A stretch of DNA of 64,000 nucleotides from Actinomadura madurae (GTDB taxonomy: Bacteria > Actinomycetota > Actinomycetes > Streptosporangiales > Streptosporangiaceae): contig NZ_FOVH01000012.1 in the NCBI RefSeq assembly GCF_900115095.1, forward strand, positions 223,506 through 287,505, given 5' to 3'. This document shows positions 24,412 to 32,860 of the stretch, piece after piece. How positions within the stretch are numbered: position 1 is the first letter of the stretch; every line of letters starts with the position of its first letter. The translations under genes were made by a program, and so were the position numbers. The notes beneath the pieces were generated by a model. The model was not told where the DNA came from. It did no database searches and was given only the letters and a program-made list of their open reading frames with translations.

Positions 24412-25140
24412 ATGGGCAGGTACGACATCAAGGGTGACGCGCAGAGGATCTACGAGACGGTGGCCGGCGGAGGGGCGGTCATCATGCCCGGGGACGTCGG
24501 CTACGCGGCGACCGCGATCTCCTCGGACGCGTTGCTGCGCCTGTTCCAGGCCAAGCGACGCGCCCCGCACAAGCGGCACGCCATGGGCGGCAACTACGAG
24601 CTCCATCGTGAGGTCCACCGGCTCGGCAAGCGGGAACAGGACATGATCGACGCGGTGGTCGTGGACGCGGGGCTCCCGCTGGCGATCGCAGCCCACTACG
24701 ACCCGTCCCACCCGGTGGTCGCCTCGATCGAGCCGGAGACGCTCGCAGCCAGCACCGTCGGCAGCACGCTGGCGATGCTGATCAACGGTGGCGCACTGCA
24801 CGACGAGGTCGTGCGCATCGCGCACCGTGACGGTGTCGCCCTGCTGGGCTCGTCGGCCAACCTGACCGGGACCGGGACCAGGTTCCGCGTCGAGGACATC
24901 CAGCAGGAGATCATCGACGCGGTCGACCTGGTCGTCGACCACGGACTCCGCAAGTACCACCACTACGGCCGGTCCTCGACGATCATCGACTTCAGCACGA
25001 TGGAGGTCGTGCGGGTCGGGACCTGCTACGAGCTGATCAGCGACATCTTCGAGCGGCAGTTCGGGATCACCCTCCCGGCCGACCCCGGTCGGGACGTACT
25101 TCCGTCGGGCCACCTGCGCGAGCAGGCATCCGCCGGCTGA
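24412..25140 (+). CDS. YrdC/Sua5-domain protein (threonylcarbamoyl-AMP synthase-like), catabolic-operon paralogue
   Basis: 242 residues resembling the YrdC/Sua5 fold: a GGGAVIMPGDVGYAATAI strand-loop where TsaC has PTDTVYGL, an RLFQAKRRAPHK segment (KxR-type ATP/bicarbonate site) and GVALLGSSANLTGTGTRF (SANxSG in true TsaC). In TsaC/Sua5 these bind ATP, threonine and bicarbonate to make threonylcarbamoyl-AMP for tRNA t6A. Placement as first gene of a carboxylate operon is unusual, so a different carbamoylation or binding role is possible. The ATG at 24412 has GGGAG upstream. Its stop overlaps the next start by one base. Confidence 0.78.
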   Translation: MGRYDIKGDAQRIYETVAGGGAVIMPGDVGYAATAISSDALLRLFQAKRRAPHKRHAMGGNYELHREVHRLGKREQDMIDAVVVDAGLPLAIAAHYDPSHPVVASIEPETLAASTVGSTLAMLINGGALHDEVVRIAHRDGVALLGSSANLTGTGTRFRVEDIQQEIIDAVDLVVDHGLRKYHHYGRSSTIIDFSTMEVVRVGTCYELISDIFERQFGITLPADPGRDVLPSGHLREQASAG

Positions 25141-26009
25141 TGGGGACCGCCAAGCGCCTGCGAGAACTGCTCGCGGAGCCGCACCTCCTGGTGGCACCCG
25201 GGGTGTACGACGGAATCACCGCGTCCCTGGTACGGTCCGCCGGTTTCGACGCCGCCTACATGTCGGGCGCGGCCGTGTCCGCCTCGGCGGTCGGCCTGCC
25301 GGACATCGGACTCGCGACGATGTCGGAGATGGCGGTGCAGGCCGCGGTCATCAGGCGCCAGCTCGACGTACCACTGATCGCGGATGCCGACACGGGCTTC
25401 GGTGACCTGAAGAACACCTACCGGACGGTCCGGGAGTACGTCCGCGCCGGGGTTGCCGCCATCCAGCTCGAGGACCAGGCATTCCCGAAGAAGTGCGGGC
25501 ACCTGGATGACAAGCGTGTCATCGATCCCCCCGAGTTCATTGAGAAGATCGCCGCGGCGGTCGAGGCGCGGGGTGACGGTGATCTCCTGGTCGTCGCCCG
25601 GACCGACGCCCGCGCGACCCATGGCTTCGCGGCCGCCGTCCAACGGGCACAGGCCTACGTCGAATCCGGCGCAGACGTGATCTTCATCGAGGCCCCGCGG
25701 TCGCTCGACGAGATCCGGGCCATCCCCCGCGAGATCGACGTCCCGGTGCTCTTCAACCTCGTGGGACGCGGCAAGTCGCCGGCCGTGACGTTCCGCGACC
25801 TCGAGTCCTTCGGCTATGCCCTCGCCATCGTTCCCGGCGCGTGCCTGAGCCCGGTCGTCTCGTCACTGACGACGGCACTGCGGTCGCTGCGTCGCGGCGA
25901 CCCCGAGCCGGCAAGCCGGGTCTCGCCTCGCGAACTCTTCGACAACTTGGGCCTGCCCTTCTGGGAGGCACTCCACGAGAACCACGATCGGGGGACGAGA
26001 AGTGCCTAG
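25140..26009 (+). CDS. Isocitrate lyase/PEP mutase-superfamily lyase (2-methylisocitrate or dimethylmalate lyase-like)
   Basis: 289 residues of the PEP-mutase/isocitrate-lyase TIM barrel. The Mg-binding segment is LIADADTGFGD and the catalytic loop is QAFPKKCGHL, in which KKCGH is the signature of C-C bond-cleaving members (the Cys is the acid/base). Relatives cleave 2-methylisocitrate, 2,3-dimethylmalate, oxaloacetate or petal-death substrates, releasing pyruvate, glyoxylate or similar. Direct linkage to LeuC/LeuD-like hydratase genes favours a dimethylmalate-lyase-like role. The ATG overlaps the YrdC stop (TGATG). The aconitase-like gene begins inside its last codons. Confidence 0.87.
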   Translation: MGTAKRLRELLAEPHLLVAPGVYDGITASLVRSAGFDAAYMSGAAVSASAVGLPDIGLATMSEMAVQAAVIRRQLDVPLIADADTGFGDLKNTYRTVREYVRAGVAAIQLEDQAFPKKCGHLDDKRVIDPPEFIEKIAAAVEARGDGDLLVVARTDARATHGFAAAVQRAQAYVESGADVIFIEAPRSLDEIRAIPREIDVPVLFNLVGRGKSPAVTFRDLESFGYALAIVPGACLSPVVSSLTTALRSLRRGDPEPASRVSPRELFDNLGLPFWEALHENHDRGTRSA

Positions 26010-27267
26010 CACGATGATCGAGAAGATCCTGGCAGAGGCGGCCGGAGTGGAGGCGGCCACGCCAGGCGACATCCTCACCTGTGACGTCGACATGACCGTG
26101 ATCATCGATGTCCAGTTCGCCATGACCAGGCTGCTGGACGTGGTCGCGGTCCACGACCCCGACAAGATCGCGATCGTGATGGACCACGCGGTGCCCGCGC
26201 CGACGGTCCGCGACGCCACGCATGGCACCCGGGCGCGCGCGTTCGCCCGGGAACACGGCATCGAGCGCTTCTACGACATCGGCCGGCACGGGATCGTGCA
26301 CCAGGTGATCGCCGAGCGAGGGCTGGCCACGCCGGGTTCGGTCGTCGCCTGCACCGACTCCCACACGTGCGCGGCGGGCGCCTTCAACGCCGCCGCCCGC
26401 GGACTCGGACCGGCCGAGGTGATGCAGATCGTCTGCACCGGGAAGACCTGGCACCAGGTACCGCCGACCATCCGGTACGAGCTGGTGGGGACCAAACCGG
26501 CCCACATCAACGGCAAGGACGTCTTCCTCGCCATCGCGGCACGCTACGGCGACGCCACGGACCACGCCATCGAGTTCGGCGGCCCCGGCCTGGCATCGAT
26601 CCCCATGAGCGACCGCCGGACCATCGCGACGCAGGGGGCCGAGGTGGGCGCCGACTTCACACTCTTTCCCGCGGACGAGATCTGCGTCGACCACCTGCGC
26701 TCGGTGAGGCCCGACCTGGCGGTGAGCCCCGTTGACGCCGACGCCGACGCCCGGTACGCCGCCGTCCGCACGATCGACCTCGACGAGATCGAGTCGATGG
26801 TCGCCCGTCCGGGGACGGTCATCAACAACGGCGTGCCGGTGGCCGAGCTGGAATCCACGACGATCCACCAGGCCTTCATCGGTTCGTGTGCCAACGGTCA
26901 ACTGGCAGACCTCGAAGAAGCGGCACGAGTGATCGCCGGCCACCGGGTCGCGCCAGGCGTCCGGTTGATCGTGACCCCTGCTTCACAACAGGTGTACCTC
27001 GACGCGGTCGAACGTGGATACGTGACGACCCTGACGAAAGCGGGCGCGGTTGTCACGAACTCGACCTGCGGCGCATGTTTCGGCTATGCCATGGGGGTCC
27101 TGGCGCCCGGTGAAGTCTGCGTGACGGCCAGCACCCGAAACTTCCAGGGAAGGATGGGCAGCACGAAGGCGTCGGTCTTCATGGCATCGCCGGCCACGGT
27201 CGCCGCCTCCGCGGTCGCCGGGTGCATCGTTTCCCCCGAACAGCTGATGGAGGCGTCCCGCGCATGA
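26002..27267 (+). CDS. Aconitase-family hydratase, large subunit (LeuC/DmdA-like)
   Basis: 421 residues of the [4Fe-4S] hydro-lyase family. Cluster cysteines are visible in IGSCANG (about 298) and STCGACFG (about 354 and 357). Substrate-site motifs VACTDSHTCAAGAF and VMDHAVPAPT are present. The length equals LeuC-type and DmdA-type large subunits rather than full aconitase. The enzyme adds or removes water across a C=C of a di- or tricarboxylate. GTG 26002 overlaps the lyase stop; ATG 26014 is an alternative. It is translationally coupled to the small subunit gene (ATGA). Confidence 0.88.
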   Translation: MPSTMIEKILAEAAGVEAATPGDILTCDVDMTVIIDVQFAMTRLLDVVAVHDPDKIAIVMDHAVPAPTVRDATHGTRARAFAREHGIERFYDIGRHGIVHQVIAERGLATPGSVVACTDSHTCAAGAFNAAARGLGPAEVMQIVCTGKTWHQVPPTIRYELVGTKPAHINGKDVFLAIAARYGDATDHAIEFGGPGLASIPMSDRRTIATQGAEVGADFTLFPADEICVDHLRSVRPDLAVSPVDADADARYAAVRTIDLDEIESMVARPGTVINNGVPVAELESTTIHQAFIGSCANGQLADLEEAARVIAGHRVAPGVRLIVTPASQQVYLDAVERGYVTTLTKAGAVVTNSTCGACFGYAMGVLAPGEVCVTASTRNFQGRMGSTKASVFMASPATVAASAVAGCIVSPEQLMEASRA

Positions 27268-27806
27268 GCACATCGAGCGACCTCGTCGTCGCTGGACGCG
27301 CATGGCTCTTCGGAGATGACGTCAACACCGACGACATGTATCCGGGCTTCGCCATGAAGCTGTCCGCGGCAGAGGCCAGCCGATTCATGTTCGATGCGAC
27401 CAGACCGGGTTGGCCGGAACTCGTCCAGCCCGGGGACATCGTGGTCGCCGGGCGCAACTTCGGACTCGGCTCCAGCCGGCCCGTCGCCGAGTTGTTCACC
27501 GAACTCGGTGTCGCGGCGCTGATCGCAGAGCAGTACAACTCACTGTTCCTGCGCAACTGCCTCAACTTCGGGCTACCCGCCATCACCATCGCGGATGCTC
27601 GAGCCTTCGTGGTCGAGGGCGACGTCGTGACCCTCGATGTCGATCGCGGCATCGCCAAGAACGAATCCACCGGAGCCCGACGCACGTTCGCCAGGTTCCC
27701 GGACTTCATCGTGGACATGCTCCGCAGTGGTGGGCTGATCAGTCAACTCGAAGTGGCCGGGCACCTCCGCCCACCGAGTGGGAACACGAAGGCGGCCGGG
27801 CAGTGA
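27264..27806 (+). CDS. Aconitase-family hydratase, small subunit (LeuD/DmdB-like)
   Basis: 180 residues forming the swivel domain of two-subunit hydro-lyases. It opens with AWLFGDDVNTDDMYPGF (the DxxTDD motif) and carries the signature GRNFGLGSSRPVAELF. Usually an E follows the SSR; here the sequence reads SSRP, a small departure from LeuD. It pairs with the large subunit encoded just upstream (4-bp overlap) and overlaps the hydrolase gene by GTGA. The subunit pair, a lyase and an importer in one cassette argue against leucine biosynthesis and for carboxylate catabolism. Confidence 0.88.
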   Translation: MSTSSDLVVAGRAWLFGDDVNTDDMYPGFAMKLSAAEASRFMFDATRPGWPELVQPGDIVVAGRNFGLGSSRPVAELFTELGVAALIAEQYNSLFLRNCLNFGLPAITIADARAFVVEGDVVTLDVDRGIAKNESTGARRTFARFPDFIVDMLRSGGLISQLEVAGHLRPPSGNTKAAGQ

Positions 27807-28786
27807 CGGACACCGGCGCCACAGAGCCACTCGCCGTCGCCGAGCTGGGCAGCTTCCACATCGGGGGTCGCGAGGCCGCCCTGTCCGGGCTCGCCACGCG
27901 GATATTGCAGGTGACGCCGGCGGCGCCGCCCCTAGAGATCAACCCGAACGGTGAGTTCGAGGTCGAGCAGATGTATGTCCAGTACGCGCGTCTCGCCGCG
28001 CCCAGATCCCGCTACCCGCTGTTGATGTGGCACGGCGGCGGCCTGACCGGCGTCACCTGGGAGACAACGCCCGACGGCCGGCCCGGGTGGATGAACCTCT
28101 TCCTCCGCTACGGCCACGACGTGTTCGTGTCCGACGCCGTCGAGCGCGGACGCGCATCGTGGGCCAGATTCCCCGAAGTGTTCGCCACCGAACCCTTCTT
28201 CAGGCCGAAGCAGACGGCCTGGGAGGACTTCCGCATCGGACCGTCCTGGCACAGCGATCCAGAGAACCGAATCGCCTATCCGGACACCCAGTTCCCGGTC
28301 GCCGCCTTCGACCAGTTCGCCAAGCAGACGGTCCCGCGCTGGGGGACGAACGACCTGTGCACGCAGGCCGCATACGACGAACTGGTGGAACGCGTTGGTC
28401 CCTGCGTGCTCCTCGCGCACAGCCAGGGAGCGATCTTCGCTTTGCGGGCCGCTGCCGCGGCGCCTGCGATGGTGAAGGCGGTCGTCGCGCTGGAGCCCGG
28501 AGGGGCACCCGATCCGGGACGCGAGGACATCTCCGCAATGCGCGACACCCCCGTCCTCTGCGTCTGGGGCGATCACATCGACGACAGCGAGGTGTGGTCG
28601 GACCTGCGTCGTTCGTGTCAGCGCTACTGGCAGGCGCAGTCTGACCAAGGCGGCATCGCCGACACGATCGACCTGCCGAGAGAGGGCATCACAGGCAACT
28701 CGCACATGATCATGATGGATCGCAACTCCGACCTCGTCGGCGCCAAAATCCAACAGTGGCTGAAGTCGCGTGGCCTCATGAAGTAG
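27803..28786 (+). CDS. Alpha/beta-hydrolase fold esterase
   Basis: 327 residues; the GTG start overlaps the small-subunit stop. Alpha/beta-hydrolase landmarks: oxyanion motif MWHGGGLTG (about 75), nucleophile elbow LLAHSQGAI with Ser near 207, the late Asp region VLCVWGDHIDD and a C-terminal His in GITGNSHMIMMD. The elbow is AHSQG rather than GxSxG. It probably hydrolyses an ester or lactone of the imported compound before hydration and cleavage. It is the last gene of the five-gene operon. Confidence 0.85.
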   Translation: MTDTGATEPLAVAELGSFHIGGREAALSGLATRILQVTPAAPPLEINPNGEFEVEQMYVQYARLAAPRSRYPLLMWHGGGLTGVTWETTPDGRPGWMNLFLRYGHDVFVSDAVERGRASWARFPEVFATEPFFRPKQTAWEDFRIGPSWHSDPENRIAYPDTQFPVAAFDQFAKQTVPRWGTNDLCTQAAYDELVERVGPCVLLAHSQGAIFALRAAAAAPAMVKAVVALEPGGAPDPGREDISAMRDTPVLCVWGDHIDDSEVWSDLRRSCQRYWQAQSDQGGIADTIDLPREGITGNSHMIMMDRNSDLVGAKIQQWLKSRGLMK

Positions 28787-29107
28787 TCGGCCGCAGTAAC
28801 TGCGTCAGATCTCCATCACCAGTTCCCGAACCTGCTCGTGAGCCGGGTGAATGATCGTAACTTGCAGAAAAGGGGATGAGCCGTGGCCTGTGGGCTTGTC
28901 TAGGAGCGCAGCGCCACCGAACGTCCCGCGTCGAAGCACGCAACTCCGAGGCCGCAGTGAACGCTTCTCTCGCTGCAGCGAAGCCTTGCCCAGGCAGCCG
29001 CCCGCGAACATCGCGAGGCGTTTCGTGCCCTCGTGGGCGGACGCGGCGATGGCCGGTCCAATTTGGCCAGATGCACTCTCGAGCGAGAATGTCTTGGTCG
29101 GGCGGGG
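28787..29107. other. Region between catabolic operon and tRNA-Lys
   Basis: 321 bp with no convincing ORF or hairpin. Because the 3' end of the tRNA-Lys gene faces this side, this is where an integration junction would be expected. I could not find a second copy of the tRNA 3' end by eye. Confidence 0.4.
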
Positions 29108-29180
29108 TGCGCCGTCAGGGACTTGAACCCCGAACCCGCGGATTAAGAGTCCGCTGCTCTGCCAATTGAGCTAACGGCGC
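29108..29180 (-). tRNA. tRNA-Lys (anticodon CTT)
   Basis: The minus strand folds into a full cloverleaf: acceptor GCGCCGT/ACGGCGC, D-arm TTAGCTCAATTGGCAGAGC, anticodon stem-loop GCGGA-CTCTTAA-TCCGC (CTT), and the T-arm with GGTTCAAGTCC-type loop. The discriminator base is A. CCA is not encoded. Confidence 0.95.
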
Positions 29181-29253
29181 CTGTCGGTGTGGGCCCTGTG
29201 GGCCTTGCGACAGGAAGAACAGTATCAGGAGCGGCGGACCAGTGCGAACCGGT

Positions 29254-29823
29254 TCAGTCGCGGGCGGGGAGGACGCTCATCATGCCGCGCCAGAGGGCGA
29301 TGGCGGTGGCGCGGGAGCTGACGCCGAGCTTGCCGTAGATGCGGTTGACGTGGTTCTTCACGGTCTTCTCGCTGAGGAAGAGCTGGCGGGCGATCTCGCC
29401 GTTGGAGCGGCCGGTGGCGATGAGGTCCATGACCTCGGCCTCGCGCGCGGACAGGCCGAGGCTGGTGCGGGACGCGGCGCGGACGCCGCGGATGAGGTCG
29501 CGGGCGGTGAAGGAGCCGGGGACGAGGTGGCCGCAGGCGCCGGCGCGCAGGGCGGCGTCGACGGCGTGCTGGTCGTCGGTGGCGAGGACGAACACGCGGG
29601 ACGCGGTGCTGAGGGGGGAGGTGTGGTCGGCGGCGGCCGCGTCCAGCAGGACGATGTCGGGGCGCAGGCGTTCGGCGAGGTCGAGGGCCGTGGCGGGGTC
29701 GTGGGTGTCGGCGACGACCTGGAGTTCGTCGCTGGCGTCCAGCAGGGAGATCACGTCGGCTCGGACCCGGGGGTCCCCGTCCACCACGAGTATGCGGAGC
29801 GGGGCCGTCTCGTCGACACTCAT
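29254..29823 (-). CDS. LuxR/NarL-family response regulator
   Basis: 189 residues with an N-terminal receiver-like domain (LRILVVDGDPRVRADVISLL, then PDIVLLDAAAADH, where the last Asp is the likely phosphate acceptor). A C-terminal LuxR HTH (about 125-185) shows GLSAREAEVMDLIATGRSNG and SEKTVKNHVNRIYGKLGVSS. No sensor kinase is adjacent, so it is an orphan regulator. The ATG at 29823 is preferred; an upstream in-frame ATG at 29850 is also possible. It sits between two tRNA genes. Confidence 0.88.
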   Translation of the reverse strand: MSVDETAPLRILVVDGDPRVRADVISLLDASDELQVVADTHDPATALDLAERLRPDIVLLDAAAADHTSPLSTASRVFVLATDDQHAVDAALRAGACGHLVPGSFTARDLIRGVRAASRTSLGLSAREAEVMDLIATGRSNGEIARQLFLSEKTVKNHVNRIYGKLGVSSRATAIALWRGMMSVLPARD

Positions 29824-29915
29824 CCGTCGCCCTTGGCGTGTCGGTGACATCTCTAGGGTGGGAGCATAACGGGACGATCTTCGAGAGTCGATCGGCCGCG
29901 CCGAGGGGACGGCGA

Positions 29916-29943
29916 AGGCCCCGGCCTTGAATGACCGGGGCCT
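29916..29943 (-). terminator. Terminator downstream of tRNA-His
   Basis: AGGCCCCGG (29916-29924) pairs with CCGGGGCCT (29935-29943) around a 10-nt loop, 10 bp beyond the 3' end of the tRNA-His gene on the minus strand. Confidence 0.8.
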
Positions 29944-29952
29944 CGCGTCTGG

Positions 29953-30026
29953 GGTGAGTGAGGGGACTTGAACCCCCGACATCTTGGACCACAACCAAGT
30001 GCTCTGCCAGCTGAGCTACACCCACC
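29953..30026 (-). tRNA. tRNA-His (anticodon GTG)
   Basis: The cloverleaf on the minus strand has acceptor GTGGGTG/CACTCAC, anticodon loop TTGTGGT (GTG) and T-arm GGGGG-TTCAAGT-CCCCT. The genome encodes the extra G at position -1 (base 30026) opposite discriminator C, a histidine-tRNA identity element. Confidence 0.95.
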
Positions 30027-30079
30027 GTGGCCGGGATCGCGCCCGGCTCCCAGTAGTGTAGCGGCTCCCCGGGGGTGGG

Positions 30080-30676
30080 TCAGCCGGAGGCGACCTTGGC
30101 GGCGATGGCGCGGGCGGTGTCGGAGTCGGGGCCGGGCTGCTGGACGAAGACGGCGGCGCGGTAGTAGCGCAGTTCCTGGATGCTCTCGGTGATGTCGGCG
30201 AGGGCGCGGTGGCCGCCCTTCTTCTCGGGGCTGGCGAAGTAGACCCGGGGGTACCAGCGCCGGGCGAGCTCCTTGATGGAGGAGACGTCCACCATGCGGT
30301 AGTGGAGGTGGGCGTCGAGGGCCGGCATGTCGCGGGCGAGGAAGGAGCGGTCGGTGGCGATGGAGTTGCCGCAGAGGGGGGCCTTCTTGGCGTCCTTGAC
30401 GTGCTTCTTGATGTAGTCGAGGACGACGTCCTCGGCCTCGCCGAGGGTGATGCCGCCGGGGAGGGCCTCCAGGAGGCCGGACGTGGTGTGCATGTCCCGG
30501 ACGACCTTGGTCATCTGCGTGACCGACTCGGGCGGGGGCTTGATCACGACGTCGACGCCCTCGTCCAGGATGTTGAGCTCGCTGTCGGTGACCAGTGCGG
30601 CTATCTCGATGAGCGCGTCGTTGCGCAGGTCGAGTCCCGTCATCTCGCAGTCGATCCAGACCAGCCGCTCGTTCAT
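30080..30676 (-). CDS. orn: Oligoribonuclease
   Basis: 198 residues of the DEDDh 3'-5' exonuclease family that degrades RNA dinucleotides (nanoRNA and pGpG). Motif I WIDCEMTGLD, the middle LCGNSIATDRSFL and the final GGHRALADI (DEDDh His and Asp) are all present. The C-terminal ADITESIQELRYYR is diagnostic of Orn. Length matches the family. It sits beside tRNA-His, a common actinomycete arrangement, and is probably essential. Confidence 0.96.
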   Translation of the reverse strand: MNERLVWIDCEMTGLDLRNDALIEIAALVTDSELNILDEGVDVVIKPPPESVTQMTKVVRDMHTTSGLLEALPGGITLGEAEDVVLDYIKKHVKDAKKAPLCGNSIATDRSFLARDMPALDAHLHYRMVDVSSIKELARRWYPRVYFASPEKKGGHRALADITESIQELRYYRAAVFVQQPGPDSDTARAIAAKVASG

Positions 30677-30728
30677 GGACTCACCCTACGGCCATGACCG
30701 ACCGCACGGGGCATCGCGGGCGATCGAT

Positions 30729-31379
30729 TTAGGAGGTCACACGGCGGGCGATATGCCCCGGGACGGGGATGCCGGGACGGAGGAGGGGGTCCGGGGCGGG
30801 TGTGCCGAAGGTCTGGTGGACGGGGAGGACCCCGGCCCAGACGTCGAGGTCGTAGTCGGGTTCGTCATCGCTGGGCGGTCCCTGCCGTACCTTGACGGAC
30901 GCCTCGTCCAGGGGAAGGGCCAGTACGGAGACGCCTGCGAGTTCCTTGCGGGTGGGCCGGCGAGCCGCGTCCCACTGGCCGGGGGCCATCTGCTCGGTGA
31001 TGACGCGGAGGCTGTGCAGCTTCTCGTCGGTGTCGGAGACCAGGCGGGGCGTCCCGTAGATGAGGGCGCTGCGGTAGTTGATGGAGTGGTGGAACAGGGA
31101 CCTGGCCAGGACGATCCCGTCCAGATGGGTGACGGTGATGCAGATTTCCTGGGACGGTCCGGCTCTGAGGCTGCTCGCTCCGGACGAGCCGTGTATGTAG
31201 AGGGTGTCGTCCTGACGGCCGTAGCCGGTGGGGATGACGCGTGGTGAGCCGTTCACGATGAGGCCGAGGTGGCAGATCATGCCGTCGTCGAGGATCTCGT
31301 AGAGGACGGAACGGTCGGTGCTGGAGCGCTCGGGGTATCGGCCCAGGCGTGTGCGGGCGGTGGAGGAGAGTGGGTTCAT
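30729..31379 (-). CDS. Pyridoxamine 5'-phosphate oxidase-like split-barrel protein
   Basis: 216 residues of the PNPOx/Nim-like FMN-binding family. Seen are GMICHLGLIVNGSPRVIPTG, the LYIHGSSGASSLR strand and the ITVTHLDGIVLARSLFHHS segment typical of actinobacterial flavin/haem split-barrel proteins. It may bind FMN or F420. It is divergently arranged with the MocR/PdxR-type gene at 31448, whose product typically senses PLP, so vitamin B6 metabolism is a reasonable guess, although canonical PdxH differs. Confidence 0.8.
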   Translation of the reverse strand: MNPLSSTARTRLGRYPERSSTDRSVLYEILDDGMICHLGLIVNGSPRVIPTGYGRQDDTLYIHGSSGASSLRAGPSQEICITVTHLDGIVLARSLFHHSINYRSALIYGTPRLVSDTDEKLHSLRVITEQMAPGQWDAARRPTRKELAGVSVLALPLDEASVKVRQGPPSDDEPDYDLDVWAGVLPVHQTFGTPAPDPLLRPGIPVPGHIARRVTS

Positions 31380-31447
31380 GCCCGTTTACGCTAGGAGGGG
31401 AGTGGCCTGGTGGGTATGGCCACTCGACGCGTATAGGCGGGGACCAC

Positions 31448-32815
31448 TTGTCGATCGATCTGCCCCTGTCCGTGGAGAGGGACGGTAAGGAGCCGATGAG
31501 CGCGCAGCTCGTCGGTCAGTTGCGTGCCGCGATGGGGGAGGGACGTCTGGCCGCCGGGGAACGGCTTCCGTCCAGTAGGGCGCTGGCAAATCTCCTTGGT
31601 GTCAGCCGGACGGTCGTGACCGAGGCCTATGAGCAGTTGTACGCCGAGGGCTGGCTAGAGGGACGGCATGGTTCCGGCACGTACGTCACAGAGGGAGTGG
31701 CGGCCGCACCTGTTCCGGCGCCCCAGAGGGTGAAGACGAAGCCGCTCCGCAGGATGGCGGCCGCACATGAGATTGATCTGAGACCTGGAACGGCGTGGAT
31801 CGGGGCGCTGGACACGCCCGCATGGCGCAGGGCATGGCGGCTGGCGGCGGGGATGCCGCCGCAGCAGCGTCAGGAGGGGCACGGGCTGCCCGGCCTGCGG
31901 GAGGCGCTCGCCGACTACATCAGGCGTAGTCGCGGCGTGACCTGCCCTCTGGACGGCCTTCTCGTGACGCGGGGAGCGACGAACGGGCTCGATCTCCTGG
32001 CGGCGACCGTGCTCCGGCCGGGCGATCGCGTGGGCGTCGAGGAGCCCGGCTATGGCAAGGCCCGGACGGTCCTCATGGGGCGTGGCGCCGAGCTCGTCCC
32101 CTGCCCCGTCGACGAGCACGGCCTCATCGTCGACGGCCTGCCCGATGACCTGCGCATCGTCTATTCGACGCCGTCGCACCAGTTCCCGATGGGCGGTGTC
32201 CTGCCCGTGCCGCGCCGGCAGGCCCTGCTGGCGTGGGCGAGGCGCAACGGGGCGCTGATCGCCGAGGACGACTACGACGGCGAGTTCCGCTACGACGTCG
32301 CGCCCCTGCCCGCGCTGTACGGGCTGGATCCGGACGTGGTGATCTATCTGGGCACCTCGGCCAAGATCCTCACGGCGGACATGGGCGTGGGCTGGCTCGT
32401 CGGACGCCCCGACCTGGTCGCCGAGGTGGCGCTGCGGCGGGAGGAGCTGAACGACCGGACCGCCGTGGTGCCCCAGGACGCGCTGAGGCTCCTCCTGGAA
32501 CGCGGCGATCTGGACCGGTACATCCGCCGGATGCGCGGGGAGTACGCGCGCCGCCGCGAGGTCGTGGTGCGGGCGCTCGACGGCCTGTCCCTGCGCGGCG
32601 ACACGGCAGGCCTTCACCTGGTCGTGGACGTGCCGGGGCCGGTGGCCGGGCGGGCCGCGGACGAGGCGGCCGAGCGCGGCGTCCTGGTCGAGACGCTCGA
32701 CCGCCACCACATGGGTCCGGTGCGCGCGTCGGGCCTGGTGATCGGGTACGGCGCCGCCGCTTCCCTCACCGAGCTGCGCAAGGGGTGCGAGGTCGTCCGG
32801 GACCTCGTCGGGTAG
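31448..32815 (+). CDS. MocR/PdxR-family GntR-aminotransferase regulator
   Basis: About 455 residues from a TTG start (GGGGA upstream; ATG 31496 is internal to the HTH and less likely). The N-terminal GntR winged HTH shows PMSAQLVGQLRAAMGEG and LANLLGVSRTVVTEAYEQLY (about 15-80). The rest is an aspartate-aminotransferase fold with PLP-site elements EDDYDGEFRYD and the Schiff-base lysine in LGTSAKILTADMGVGW (about 305). MocR proteins use PLP as effector. It is divergent from a PNPOx-like gene, consistent with control of B6-related genes. Confidence 0.9.
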   Translation: MSIDLPLSVERDGKEPMSAQLVGQLRAAMGEGRLAAGERLPSSRALANLLGVSRTVVTEAYEQLYAEGWLEGRHGSGTYVTEGVAAAPVPAPQRVKTKPLRRMAAAHEIDLRPGTAWIGALDTPAWRRAWRLAAGMPPQQRQEGHGLPGLREALADYIRRSRGVTCPLDGLLVTRGATNGLDLLAATVLRPGDRVGVEEPGYGKARTVLMGRGAELVPCPVDEHGLIVDGLPDDLRIVYSTPSHQFPMGGVLPVPRRQALLAWARRNGALIAEDDYDGEFRYDVAPLPALYGLDPDVVIYLGTSAKILTADMGVGWLVGRPDLVAEVALRREELNDRTAVVPQDALRLLLERGDLDRYIRRMRGEYARRREVVVRALDGLSLRGDTAGLHLVVDVPGPVAGRAADEAAERGVLVETLDRHHMGPVRASGLVIGYGAAASLTELRKGCEVVRDLVG

Positions 32816-32860
32816 CGCGAAAGGGCCGACGCGCCCTGGGGCCCATCGGCTGCGAGCCGG

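Noticed and set aside
1..28786. Expected transposase or integrase genes in an accessory region
   Set aside because: No DDE, tyrosine or serine recombinase motif was found in any frame, so mobility is only inferred from context.
29225..30025. 266-codon minus-strand ORF overlapping the LuxR-type regulator and tRNA-His
   Set aside because: It runs through the tRNA gene and is low-complexity Arg/Pro; the regulator frame explains the coding signal.
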